In this document: in pieces, positions 31,301 through 41,051 of the stretch
Layout of the letters: each line of letters starts with the position of its first letter
Numbering within the stretch: position 1 is the stretch's first letter
DNA from: Thecamonas trahens ATCC 50062
Taxonomy: Eukaryota; Apusozoa; Apusomonadida; Apusomonadidae
Assembly: GCF_000142905.1 (NCBI RefSeq)
Contig: NW_013657670.1
Coordinates: 236,323 to 300,322 of the forward strand
Direction of reading: 5' to 3'
Length of the DNA: 64,000 bases
Translations under genes and position numbers: made by a program
The notes under the pieces: generated by a model
The model's input: the letters and a program-made list of their open reading frames with translations, nothing else
The model's database searches: none
Told to the model about the DNA's origin: nothing

Positions 31301-31939
31301 GTCGATTAGCGGTTTGTCGTCTGGAGGACGAGGCCCGAACTCGCAGAGCCCGGACGAGTCTGATGCCAGCGACATTGTCGTTGACGTCCCTCTCACGCCC
31401 CCGCCTGCCGAGCTCCACACTCTTGCCTCGCGCTACTTTATCCCTCCGACGACTCGGTTTGAGGAGGGCTCGCCACTGCACGACCGCGAAATGGAGATCC
31501 TCAAAGTGGCGCGGCAGCGCGAGCTGGCCGACCAGATGCGGGCACGCATCATGCCCGCGGCCGAAATTGCGTCGTCGCCCCTGAGCCTGCGGCAGCCCGA
31601 CGACTCACCGCCACAAGCTCAAGCTGCGCCCAAGCTACTCGCACGCGAGGCCGAGACGGCACAACCCACGCCAGAAGGACGGCGGCGGATCCGGCGGCGG
31701 CGCGCTTTGCCGGCTACGGCCTCGGCCTCGGCCTCGGCATCACCGTCGGCGGCAGCGGCAGGGGCGGTAGCTCCAAAGCCGGCTCGCCGGCGTCCCCCTC
31801 TGCTCCCAGCTCGCCGGTCGCCAGTGTGCGGTATGACACTCGTGGCGCAGGCATTGCCAACAAGTACCGGCTGGACACTTCTCGGGCGCTTGGCATTCTG
31901 GCGTCGATCCGCCGGGCGGTGGCGGATGCCGATCTTTAA
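28374..31939 (+). CDS. RapGAP-CNH (GARNL3-like) GTPase-activating protein (one frame break)
   Basis: The protein starts MASAGDATGAPLIVSD. A Rap/Ran-GAP domain spans about residues 220-345: EILGNSQATPAFAEFLDCIA, then THTYVTTWKPHNVEVLLHVG, and KRHIGNDRVILVFVDDE with the catalytic Asn thumb. A CNH-like beta-propeller follows (about 460-755), then an acidic EAEAEAK-rich stretch and a Ser/Pro-rich tail. RapGAP plus CNH is the GARNL3 arrangement. The frame is open to 31973, but past about 31690 it becomes Arg-rich. The -1 frame there reads ARFAGYGLGLGLGITVGG, VRYDTRGAGIANKYRLD and ALGILASIRRAVADADL, stopping at 31939. With one added base the protein is 1188 residues. Role inferred: switching off a Rap- or Rheb-type GTPase. 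Confidence 0.8.
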
Positions 31940-31962
31940 CTCTTTCACCGCACCTTGGCGAG

Positions 31963-34554
31963 TTACAGTGTAAAAGTGTCCGTAACCACACCTTCCAAGT
32001 CGGGCGAGGTGTCGATGATGTGGAGGTTGCGGTAAGGCCGTGAATTTTGCAGCGGCGGCGCCCAAGCCGCAAGAGACTTCAGAATTGCGTCGAGCTGCGG
32101 ACGGAGAGCCGTGGCGGTGTCGGTGAGGACGACCAGAGCGACGCCACCACCCATGGCGCCAGTGAACATGCCTCCATGCGAGAGGCCAGCAGTCTTGAGC
32201 TGGGAAAACAGCTCGAGGAGAACCTTGCCCGAGGCATCGGTGTCATAGATCGACGACACCGCGCCGGGGTCGATGATGGCGCGGAGGCCCATGTACGCTG
32301 TGAAACACTCACCGAGCTCACGGATGCGGCCAAAGCGAAATGCCTGCACAATGTGGGCATGGATGCCGAGCGAGGCCACGATGGCGGCGTACGGCTTGCC
32401 TTTCCGCCGCAGATACGACATGTGTCGGGAGTTGAGCCCGCGCCGATAGTCGAGCACAGCCGTTCGCTGGATGCCTGTGTCGACAACTAGCAGACTCTGG
32501 GTGGTGGCCCGCTCGGCGGCCTCAGAGACCCAGCCAACGGTGCACGGCAGGCTGGGTACAAGGACCGTTTCTGTCGGTGCGTAGTGGAGGAGCTTGAGGC
32601 CAGGCAGAACGCCGTCAACGTCCTGGCGACCAGACTTGAGGCCAAGGACGTTCTCAAAGAGCAGGACATGCGAGCCGAGGAGGATCGGATCGTCGGCGAC
32701 GGCGCTGCCGCACGCGGCATAGAGTGCGCCGAGAAGGTTGACGGCGACGGCCGACGACGAGGCAAAGCCGGAGCGCGACGGGCCGGAGTTGATGATATCA
32801 ACACAGAGCGCGTAGGCGCCGCCAGCATTGGGTGCTCCCGTAAATGCAGCGAGCTGTTCGAGGATGGGTGCGGTTCTGCGGCGAATGACGATGCCCGTAA
32901 ACTCAAGGGCAAAGCGGAGGAACCTCAGCGGGTCGTTGGGATCGGAGGACATAAACGCATCGCTCTCGCAAGTCACGCTCGGCTCGACGTCGGTGACGGC
33001 GGCGACGGCACGGGTCATGGCGGCGGCAACGCTAGGATTCTCGAGTGCCGATTCGGGCACCAAAAGCGCGCTCACACGTTCGCCGGAGCCGTTCCAGTGG
33101 GTGGTGGTCAGGCAGAGGCCTGGGAGTGGGGCCTGGACCCTGGAGACTTTGGCGCATAGCGGGCGGGTACCATTGATGTTGACAGCCATGTTGAGGACCG
33201 AGCCGCCGCCGAGCTTGGCGGACGTCCAGTTGTCAGATGCGTTGGCGGATGAGATGCCAATCCGCATACCCGACATGGAGACAACACCAGACTTGGTGTC
33301 GTCGAACCAGCGCGGGCCGCTGGAGCTCTCATCGGGAGCGGCGGCGGCGGCCATGAGCGACTCGTGGACGTCGTCGACCTCAACACCGTTGGCCGCCATG
33401 AGGAACGGGTTGAGGAAGCGGAAGAAGGCCTCCTCGTTTGGCTGCTCGGTCTCGGGCTCGCGGGAGGCGTCATCCACGTCTGCGCTACCAGCGCGCTCAG
33501 CCTCAGCGACAGCCTCAAAGGAAGCGACCAGCTCGGCCGAGAGCGCCGGGTTACTGCGGCCGCATGCCTCGAGCGCGGCGCGCAGAAGCGCACTGACCCG
33601 GGCATACTCGGCAAGCGAGACACTGAGCTCCTCGAGCGCCAGAAACTTGCGCAGCGCCCAGGTGACGTCAGCGACAGCCATGATCAGGCGCTGCTGGAGG
33701 AGACGGCCGCGCCCCGAACTCAGCTCTGCGCGAAGTAGTGCAGTGAGGCTCTCATAGATGGTGCTGGCAAAGGTGCCAACGGCACCATCGACATTGGCAA
33801 AGGAGGCGACGAGGTCGGCGACGCTCGCCTCGACCGCCAGCTCGCCGTCGGCGGCGACAGCGTCGGCGATGGCGGTGGCAGCGGTGGCGGCGTGGGTGCC
33901 GGGTTGCTCGCCCAGCCAGCGCTCGACCATGCCAAACCGCATGACCTCGACCGCGATCGGCCAGTAGACGTCGAGCGGCGGGGCGTGGGGATCAGAGGCC
34001 GGGACCGAGAGCTGCAGCACCCGCAACTGGGCCATCGAGACCCAGTCGGCGAGCGAGACGCCACGGTTGAGCGTCCGCAGCGTGTCTTTGGCGAGGATAC
34101 GCAGCGCAGCGTCTGTCGCCGACGAGACAATGTCAAACAGGCCGCCAGCCACGCCGCCGACCACTGACTCGCCTGCATGGACCGAGACATCGACGAGGTG
34201 CGAGGGCGAGGTGCCAGCGCCAGCGCTGGTCGGCCTGACAGCAGCGGGAGGGGCGATGCCGAGGGCGGTGAACCGCGGAGCAGACGTGCTATGCTCTGCA
34301 CCATCTTCTGCGGCATGTTCTGCCGAAGCGCCGCAATGGCTATCGGCCACGGCGCGAGCAACAGCAGCTTCAAAGGCAGCCAGGTCGAGCGAGAGAGCGG
34401 CCTCGACGCGTGCAAGGGCATGTCCAGGCATGCCCCACGCCGCCTCGCTGAAAAACTCGGTGCCGGTGGCAAACGGCAGGACTTGGTACCGCAGTACATC
34501 CTGCAAGGCTGTGCCGTCAAGGCGCTGGGGCACGGAGCGTGCCGTGTCTGCCAT
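31963..34554 (-). CDS. GHMP-family sugar kinase, fucokinase-like, with large helical N-terminal region
   Basis: An 863-residue protein starting MADTARSVPQRLDG. Residues 1-420 are helical and unrecognised. The C-terminal half is a GHMP kinase: SGMRIGISSANASDNW and GGGSVLNMAVNINGTRPLCA (substrate motif), the P-loop-like GPSRSGFASSSAVAVNLLGA near residue 590, ENVLGLKSGRQDVDGVLPGL, and a third motif LSHGGMFTGAMGGGVALVVL. GSVLNMA.NING and RQDVDGVLPG are closest to L-fucokinase (FKGP-type) kinases. The pyrophosphorylase module of bifunctional FKGP is not apparent. Expected activity is ATP-dependent phosphorylation of a sugar at C1, with fucose as the likeliest substrate. The frame is open back to 34635. 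The stop is 23 bp from the convergent RapGAP-CNH stop. Confidence 0.78.
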   Translation of the reverse strand: MADTARSVPQRLDGTALQDVLRYQVLPFATGTEFFSEAAWGMPGHALARVEAALSLDLAAFEAAVARAVADSHCGASAEHAAEDGAEHSTSAPRFTALGIAPPAAVRPTSAGAGTSPSHLVDVSVHAGESVVGGVAGGLFDIVSSATDAALRILAKDTLRTLNRGVSLADWVSMAQLRVLQLSVPASDPHAPPLDVYWPIAVEVMRFGMVERWLGEQPGTHAATAATAIADAVAADGELAVEASVADLVASFANVDGAVGTFASTIYESLTALLRAELSSGRGRLLQQRLIMAVADVTWALRKFLALEELSVSLAEYARVSALLRAALEACGRSNPALSAELVASFEAVAEAERAGSADVDDASREPETEQPNEEAFFRFLNPFLMAANGVEVDDVHESLMAAAAAPDESSSGPRWFDDTKSGVVSMSGMRIGISSANASDNWTSAKLGGGSVLNMAVNINGTRPLCAKVSRVQAPLPGLCLTTTHWNGSGERVSALLVPESALENPSVAAAMTRAVAAVTDVEPSVTCESDAFMSSDPNDPLRFLRFALEFTGIVIRRRTAPILEQLAAFTGAPNAGGAYALCVDIINSGPSRSGFASSSAVAVNLLGALYAACGSAVADDPILLGSHVLLFENVLGLKSGRQDVDGVLPGLKLLHYAPTETVLVPSLPCTVGWVSEAAERATTQSLLVVDTGIQRTAVLDYRRGLNSRHMSYLRRKGKPYAAIVASLGIHAHIVQAFRFGRIRELGECFTAYMGLRAIIDPGAVSSIYDTDASGKVLLELFSQLKTAGLSHGGMFTGAMGGGVALVVLTDTATALRPQLDAILKSLAAWAPPLQNSRPYRNLHIIDTSPDLEGVVTDTFTL

Positions 34555-35962
34555 GGGGAGAGTGGGTGCAGTGGTGGAGGCTGGGAGGCGACGTTTCCTG
34601 CTCGGCGTGAGGCTGGCGGCGTGCAAAAGGCGCACCGACGTGGCATGGCTTGTGCGTGTGCCGGTGTGTGTGTGTGTTACGCCACTACGGCTGGGAGGGG
34701 GTGGTGTCGCTCACGTACCCACGACATCGTCGTGACAACGACAATGCAAAGGGATCGAGAGCAGGTAGGCTTCGGGCCGCTGAGCGGCACCGGCCGCCGC
34801 CAGGCACGGCCTGCCCCGATGCATCTGCATCCGTTGCTGCGCACAGAGCGCTAGCGCGGGACGAGAGCGGTAAGGAGGAGCGTGGTGGCAGGACCGGAAC
34901 GCGCAAACAGCAGGTCTGATCAAGGTTGAGCGATGGAGGGGACGGTGTGGGCTTGCGCAAGTCGGTGGTCTCTCCAAATTGAAGGCCAGCCCGGGACGGG
35001 CCGCCAAGAGTGAGCCCCGTTGAGGTACCGGGAGGGAGGGATCGGGGCTTGTGCGATGTGCAGAGTGCGTCAGACAGGCGAGCCGCTGGCGATCTGTCCG
35101 CAGTCTGCCGTGCGCTCGGCGGACGCGTCGCAAGCCCACACCTTGAGCTTTTGACGACGCCGCGCCCGCGAGCGGACAGACAGACGATACAGAGCAGGAC
35201 CAGAGGCAAGCCCTCGGCAGCAGAGCGCGAGTCGCAGCCCGAGCCCGAGCCGCTGCCCGCAGAGGAGCAGCGCCCGGCAGGCGCAATGACTTTGCTACGA
35301 CAAAGCGAAAACGGCGGCAGCAGGACCCCACACGAGCTCAGCCACAAGGGCGTCGTTGCTCTGGGAGGTGTCGCCACCTGTTCTGAGGGTACCGTTTTGA
35401 GGGCTGCAAGAGGCGGCGGTGGCAGCAATGGCGACAGGGGGGGGGGGGGGTGAGGGGTGAGGCGGGGGTGAGGCGGGGGGGGGGGAGGGTGCGTGTGTAT
35501 GGGAGGCGCGGCTATATTTCATACAATCTCGCACCATCCGCAGACAGACGAGAGGGCGGGGAGGGAGGGGGAGGGGGAGGGGCGAGGGGAGGGGGGGGAC
35601 GTACTGAGACTTTCTCTCGTATGTCCGGGGACTTTCCCCGAAGGGAGGGGGGAGAGGCCCGCCCGAAGGCGTCCTCTCGTGTGTGTGCCTTCGAATGCGC
35701 CTCTTCGGCGCCCGTGTGGCCGACCCAATTGTGTAGAGGAGACGCCAAAAGTGACAATTTTTGTTCGCCAACCAGACCACCATCGACGGTGCTGGCTCGA
35801 ACGGATTGGCGCTGGGCAAGGGGGGGGGGGCAGGGGGGGGCATTGCCGAACAAAGTGCGACCTGCCGCCGGCAGTCGGCCCCACAGCTGGCCAAGCCAAG
35901 GCTGGACAACAACGGACGCACACACTCGAGAATCCGCTCACCTCACTACATACATCTACACT
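34555..35962. other. long intergenic region with G-runs
   Basis: 1.4 kb between divergent genes, the longest gap in the window. It contains G-runs at 35437-35450, 35476-35486 and 35821-35830, and long G/A-rich blocks. Open frames exist on both strands, but they have low-complexity composition and no recognisable domain. No tRNA-like or conserved structure was seen. Confidence 0.6.
35437..35450. repeat. poly-G tract
   Basis: A run of 14 G in the long intergenic region upstream of the nucleoside diphosphate kinase gene, followed by further GGGG(T/C) blocks. Confidence 0.75.
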
Positions 35963-36775
35963 ATGTTCCGCTCGCTCGCTCGTTCGCTTGTTGCCGCTCG
36001 CCCGGCTGCTGCCTCTGCCGCTCGTACGCTTCCACTGCCGTCCCCTCTCCTGCTCCCCTACCCTCCCGCTGCGGATCGGTAGTGCGGCCATCCACCGTCC
36101 CTCTCTGCAGACCCGAGACTCACGACATACATGGCGACAGGCACCATGGCCACGACCACGGCTGCTGCCGAGTCTGGTGCGTCGTTCAACTGGGGCTTTG
36201 CTGCCGGTGCCGCGTTTGCCGGCGCTGCCGCGCTCGCCATCTCACAGTACTCGGGCGAGTCGTTCTCCACCATGTCCGCGGCGGCCGACGTCCCTGTGGC
36301 TGGCCTCCCCGGCACTAACCAGGAGCGCTCGTTCTTCATGGTCAAGCCCGATGCTGTCCAGCGCGGCCTTGTGTCCGAGATCATCGGCCGGTTCGAGAAG
36401 CGTGGCTACAAGATCGTGGCCATGAAGATGGTCACGCCGTCGCGCGAGCTCATCGAGGCTCACTACGACGACCTCCGCTCGCGCCCGTTCTTTGAGGGTC
36501 TCTGCAAGTACATGTCGTCGGGCGAGGCTCCTGTTGTCGCCTTTGTCGTCGAGGGCAAGGGCATCATTAAGGTCGGCCGCGACATGATCGGCGTCACCGA
36601 CCCGCTCAAGTCTGCCCCGGGCACCATCCGCGGCGACACTGGCGTGAGCATTGGCATGAACTCGATCCACGGCTCCGATGGCGTCGAGGGCGCTGCCTCC
36701 GAGATCCCGCTCTGGTTCTCGCAGGACGAGATCGCCAACTGGAACAAGACCGCCGACAAGTGGATCTACGAGTAG
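35963..36775 (+). CDS. mitochondrial-type nucleoside diphosphate kinase (two exons)
   Basis: Exon 1 (35963-36023) encodes MFRSLARSLVAARPAAASAA, a textbook amphipathic Arg/Ala mitochondrial presequence. The intron has donor GTACGC at 36024 and acceptor CTGCAG ending at 36110. Exon 2 (36111-36775) continues in frame through a hydrophobic segment (WGFAAGAAFAGAAALAISQY) into the NDK domain: ERSFFMVKPDAVQRGLVSEI, FEKRGYKIVAMKMV, PGTIRGDTG and MNSIHGSDGVEGAASEI with the phosphorylated His. Total 241 residues. It transfers the gamma-phosphate between nucleotides, probably in mitochondria, perhaps membrane-tethered. An alternative start at 36131 would skip the presequence, but the exon fits too well to be chance. 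Confidence 0.88.
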
Positions 36776-37101
36776 ACGTGCGTACGCGCTCTCCGCCGAC
36801 CCGTGGCCGCGGCCGCTTTCTGCAGCCTCTGCCATTGGAATACACACATCCGGTTTCTGACCAGCGTCCGACCTCTTTCTCCCCTCTCCGCCATCCCCTT
36901 TCGTGGGTTTTGTCCTCGGTGCCAGTCCCATCACGCCTTTTGCTTCAAGCCGTTCCGGTTCGCCAGGCCGAGTGCGGTCAACATGCCGCCAGGACACCGC
37001 CGCTGCTTGCAGATGCAGCACTCTGCCTGACTCTGTCTCGCCCCACGCACGACTCCTCCTCCACTCCCCCTCTCCCCCACCCCACCCCGCCACCCGCCAC
37101 C
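36776..37101. other. intergenic region (tandem + strand genes)
   Basis: 326 bp between the NDK stop and the TRAPPC9 start. The last 60 bp before the ATG are almost pure C/T with scattered A. No other feature was recognised. Confidence 0.6.
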
Positions 37102-40100
37102 ATGAACCTTGACGCTGTCCGCGTCCTCGTCGTCCCGCTGGGCGGCCTCTCGCGGACCAAGTTCAAGCGCTACCTGGAGCTGCTCCGGGCTCACTCGGAA
37201 GTCGAGCTCGACGCGCTGGCCTCAACACCGACGCCGCGGAGTCAGGGCGAGGCACCGAGGCTACTAACGGCGTCGCCGAGGCCCAAGTCGGTGAGTCGGA
37301 CAAGCAAGAGCAAGCGGCCGTCACTCAAGTCATTCAAATCGTCGACCAAGGCGTCGACCAAGGCGTCGGCCAAATCGTCGGCCAAGTCGTCGACAAAGTC
37401 GCACCGCCGCTCCGACTCGCGCGCCTCGGCCGCAGGTGACTCGTCCGACTCGGACTCGGGCGCGCCGGACATTGTTGTGGCGCCAGAGGTCAGCGATACT
37501 GGACCTATCTTTGCGTACCGCGCCGTCTCGGTTACGCCGCGCATCCGTTTCGAGTTTGTGGCCGATGCCGGGCCCGAGTCGCCTGTTGCCGAGCTCCACA
37601 TGCACAAGCGGGTGCTTGGTGTGGTCGGCGTTGGGGCGTGCTCCGAATTGCTTGGAGACGCCGCGTATACCCGCCTAACTGCCGAGGCTGCCGCCTACCC
37701 GTTTGCGCTGCAGACCCGGGCGTATGCCTTTGACCCGCCGCTCGACTATCGCGACGACGACGACCGCTTTGTCGTCATTCCGTCCAACAGAGTCGACTTT
37801 TACGTCGATCGCCTGCTTGCTGACTTTGGTGAGGCGCTGGTCACCTCGTTTGAGGTCTCACTTGCTCACCTGCGTGACTCGCCAGCGCCAATTGTCGCAC
37901 CAGCCCTCGGCCGCGACCCCGAGTCAGCCAGCAAGCTCCGCAAGCTCAAGCCCGGCCGCCTCGCGAAGATCATTGGCGACTGTGCCCTGCTCGCCGGCTC
38001 GCCGCTCGATGGCGCCGCTTACCACAAGAGAGCTATCGACCTCACTGCCGCCGCCTCTGACGAGCTCTGGCTCGCTGGTGCCCAGGAGGGCTACGCTGCC
38101 GCTCTGGTCCTCGCCTCGCAGCACGGCCTCGCATCCGACACTGACGTCGACTGTGACATTGCTGCCACCTACCGCGAGGCTATTGACCACTACGCTGCTG
38201 CCAAGCTTCGCAGCCTCGAAGTCGAGGCCCGCCTCAAGCTCGGCCTCTTTTACGCCTCCACCGGTGACACTCTTGCAGCGGGCGCCTGCATGATGGACGC
38301 CCATGCCCGGTTTCAGGACGCCAAGGCCTCTGCCGAGGTCCACGACCGCATCCTTCTCTTCAACACCATGGCTCAAGTGTTTCTTTCCATCGGCTACGCG
38401 CGCAAGGCCGCGTTCTTTCTCCGCCAGGCCGCGCTCGAGCAGGCCGACCAGGGCGCGCCCGGCACCGGCACCGCCCTCCTCGCCCTTGCAGCACCGGTCT
38501 TTGGCCTCTCGCTCTCGCAAATCAACTCGGACGCGCTCCTGCCGGGCTGGTCGCTCGCGACCCAGCAGAGCGACCCGAGCCTACCGGCGGCTGCCCCAAA
38601 CGCCGTGGTGGTTCCGTTTGCAGCTTCGGCCCGCCTCTCTTGGCCATACCTGCAGGTTCTTGTCATCAAGGACCTCATCGAGCTTGGCGCGCGCCTCCCG
38701 GACCAGACTGCCACCCTCAAGTACATGGCGTATCTTCTCGCTCGCATGCATCCCTTTCTCGATGAGCGCTCGCAGCGCGAGTTCTGCAAACGCCTGGCAT
38801 TGCTCGCCTCGTCGCTCGGCTCTGTGCCTTTGATCTCCACCCCAGGTCTTCCGTACGTCAACCTCATTACCCCGCTGCAGCTCTCGTCCGAGTTCCAAGT
38901 CCACACCGTCAAGGCCGCCGGCTCGGCCGCGTCACCGTTCATCTTTTCGTCGTTTGGCGCCTCGTCGTCGTCGTCGTCGCGGCCGGGCGCCCGATTTGCC
39001 CACGGTGACGAGCCACCGGTCTTTGAGCTTGGATGTCCGGTCCATTTTGCGCTCCTTGTCTCTAACCCGCTTCTCGTGCCTCTCCACCTCGAGCACATTA
39101 CCGTCCTTGTCGACGGCATCGAGTTTGTCACCGAGGCCGCTTCCACCGTCCTCCCGCCAGAGACCACCGACTACTGCGTGACTCTTACCGGCGTCCCGCT
39201 CGCAGAAGGCACCTTTACCATCACCGGCGTCTCCATGCACGTCCTTAACATGGCGTCGTCGTTCGGCGTCGATGCCCATGGCGTGGGCAAGGTTCTCGCC
39301 GGCGCCACCCATGCAGTCAAGTCCAAGAAGAAGACCGCTACTGCGTACGTTGTTGCACCTCCCCTCCCGCGGCTCAAGCTGACCTCCAATGGCGTCTCGG
39401 AGACCTCACTTCTGGTCCACGAGGGCGAGCTCTCGATTGTCTCGCTCACGCTCGAAAACGTGTCGTCTGTTGCCGTCACTAAGCTCGACATCTCAGTTCC
39501 GCGCAACCCATCGTCGATGGCGTCGATGCGTGCCAAGGCCTCTGAAGTCATCCTCTGGAACGACGACGACATTGCCTCTTTTCTTCCCCTCGAGCCTGGC
39601 GCTGTGGCCACGCTTGATCTGCGGGTGTTTGGTGTTCTGGGCGACATCCACTCGGGCGTCCATCTGACCTACGCTGCGCCGCACAAGCCTGACCTTGCCT
39701 CGTACTACCGCACTCTTGTCTTTGACATCCATGTGCTGGCCGAGCGCGGCCTGCAGGCGCTTTCGTTTGACATTTTACCTGTACATCTCGCACTCGATGC
39801 CCCGTTGGTCTCGGACGAGCAGGTCGCGCCGGGCGCCGCCGCCGAGGTGGACGACCTCGCCCGCCACGCTCACGATGACGGCGTGCTCGAGCTCTCAGCC
39901 TTGTTCCCGGCCAGTACCGAGTCCCACGACGACCATCCGTCGCATGATGTTCTCCTTGTCTTTGCCGTCGCTAACCGCACCTCGGGCACCTTCCATCTCT
40001 CAGTCGGCGTCGCGCACGACCACGTTTCGCAGCTGCGAACCGCCACCGACCCGCGCGATGTCTTTGCACCGGTTCACTGCATTGCGCTCAACCAGCTGCT

Positions 40101-40962
40101 CGAGGAGCAAGCTGCAGCACGCGACGGAGTGCCGGACCGCTTTGTTACCCGCGTTGTGTCCATCGAGCCAACCACCGTGGAGCGCATCGCTGTGCCAATA
40201 CCTCGGTTTGCGCTCGCACAGGCGCTACTGGACACACCAATCCGGCGCCTGTTTCCGGCATGGTCCAAGACCCAGTCGGCGCTCAAGACCAAGCCATCCA
40301 AAGCAGACGATGTCCGCATGCAGCACCTCATGTACTACAAGCTCGCGCTGCTCAAGCTTGTCCGCCTTCGCTGGTTCTCATCCTTCAACACTTCGGGCAT
40401 TCTCCCGCTCGACGCTCTTGTCCTCACCCCATCGATGGTAGCTACGCTGACGCCGGACCCGGTCTCGCTCTCGCTCTCGTTTGACGCCTTTGGCCACGAC
40501 GCGTCGGCACCCAACTCCTCAGGCTCGTTTGTTCTCGTCGCCCCGCACGCACTCGGCTCGATCACACTCAGGTTCCGCAACGCAGGCGCGGACCCGGTCT
40601 CGCTCTCTGTCCGCATCGTACTCGCCCAACAAGTGGCGTCCCGCCTCGCCTCAACCGCAGACGCTGCGACCGGAGTGCCCAACGTGGTCATCGACGGCAT
40701 GCTCGCCTTTGACACTGGCCCCATGATGCCCGGCACATCGTTTACTCACTCGCTGGCTGCTGCCTTTACTGCTGACGGTGAGGCATACGATCTCATCGTC
40801 TACGCCCAGCACACAAAGCCTACCCCGAGCTCGTCGGCGGGCTCCGCCATCAACGAGGCCGTCACTATTGTCGTCTCGTCGGCCTGCGACGAGCGCGAGC
40901 TTCTGCCGCTGCGGCGGCCGCGGACCGGCTCCAACGCCTCGTCGGTAGGACCTCGCTCGTAG
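37102..40962 (+). CDS. TRAPPC9: TRAPPII subunit TRAPPC9/Trs120-like
   Basis: A 1286-residue, single-exon protein starting MNLDAVRVLVVPLGGLSRTK, followed by FKRYLELLRAH, as in Trs120/NIBP N-termini. A Ser/Lys-rich insert (residues about 60-120) interrupts the N-terminal domain. A TPR-like helical region spans about 270-600 (AATYREAIDHYAAAKLRSLE; MAYLLARMHPFLDERSQREF). It is followed by PYVNLITPLQLSSEFQVHTV and FIFSSFG, which introduce the C-terminal Ig/ASPA-like beta domains (CPVHFALLVSNPLLVPLHLE; LTLENVSSVAVTKLDISV). Those domain transitions match TRAPPC9. The TRAPPII complex activates Rab11/Ypt31-type GTPases at the trans-Golgi. The C/T-rich leader directly before the ATG is typical of this window. 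Confidence 0.85.
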   Translation: MNLDAVRVLVVPLGGLSRTKFKRYLELLRAHSEVELDALASTPTPRSQGEAPRLLTASPRPKSVSRTSKSKRPSLKSFKSSTKASTKASAKSSAKSSTKSHRRSDSRASAAGDSSDSDSGAPDIVVAPEVSDTGPIFAYRAVSVTPRIRFEFVADAGPESPVAELHMHKRVLGVVGVGACSELLGDAAYTRLTAEAAAYPFALQTRAYAFDPPLDYRDDDDRFVVIPSNRVDFYVDRLLADFGEALVTSFEVSLAHLRDSPAPIVAPALGRDPESASKLRKLKPGRLAKIIGDCALLAGSPLDGAAYHKRAIDLTAAASDELWLAGAQEGYAAALVLASQHGLASDTDVDCDIAATYREAIDHYAAAKLRSLEVEARLKLGLFYASTGDTLAAGACMMDAHARFQDAKASAEVHDRILLFNTMAQVFLSIGYARKAAFFLRQAALEQADQGAPGTGTALLALAAPVFGLSLSQINSDALLPGWSLATQQSDPSLPAAAPNAVVVPFAASARLSWPYLQVLVIKDLIELGARLPDQTATLKYMAYLLARMHPFLDERSQREFCKRLALLASSLGSVPLISTPGLPYVNLITPLQLSSEFQVHTVKAAGSAASPFIFSSFGASSSSSSRPGARFAHGDEPPVFELGCPVHFALLVSNPLLVPLHLEHITVLVDGIEFVTEAASTVLPPETTDYCVTLTGVPLAEGTFTITGVSMHVLNMASSFGVDAHGVGKVLAGATHAVKSKKKTATAYVVAPPLPRLKLTSNGVSETSLLVHEGELSIVSLTLENVSSVAVTKLDISVPRNPSSMASMRAKASEVILWNDDDIASFLPLEPGAVATLDLRVFGVLGDIHSGVHLTYAAPHKPDLASYYRTLVFDIHVLAERGLQALSFDILPVHLALDAPLVSDEQVAPGAAAEVDDLARHAHDDGVLELSALFPASTESHDDHPSHDVLLVFAVANRTSGTFHLSVGVAHDHVSQLRTATDPRDVFAPVHCIALNQLLEEQAAARDGVPDRFVTRVVSIEPTTVERIAVPIPRFALAQALLDTPIRRLFPAWSKTQSALKTKPSKADDVRMQHLMYYKLALLKLVRLRWFSSFNTSGILPLDALVLTPSMVATLTPDPVSLSLSFDAFGHDASAPNSSGSFVLVAPHALGSITLRFRNAGADPVSLSVRIVLAQQVASRLASTADAATGVPNVVIDGMLAFDTGPMMPGTSFTHSLAAAFTADGEAYDLIVYAQHTKPTPSSSAGSAINEAVTIVVSSACDERELLPLRRPRTGSNASSVGPRS

Positions 40963-41051
40963 CCCGTTAGCGAGTCGCCGAAGACGCAGCAGCCATCGTT
41001 CCTCTTGTCAGCCTCGGCTGCCGCGTCGTGGTGGCACAGCGACACGTGCCC

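Noticed and set aside
34685-35428. 247-codon minus-strand frame in the long intergenic region
   Set aside because: Low-complexity Ser/Pro/Arg composition, with competing frames of equal length and no domain.
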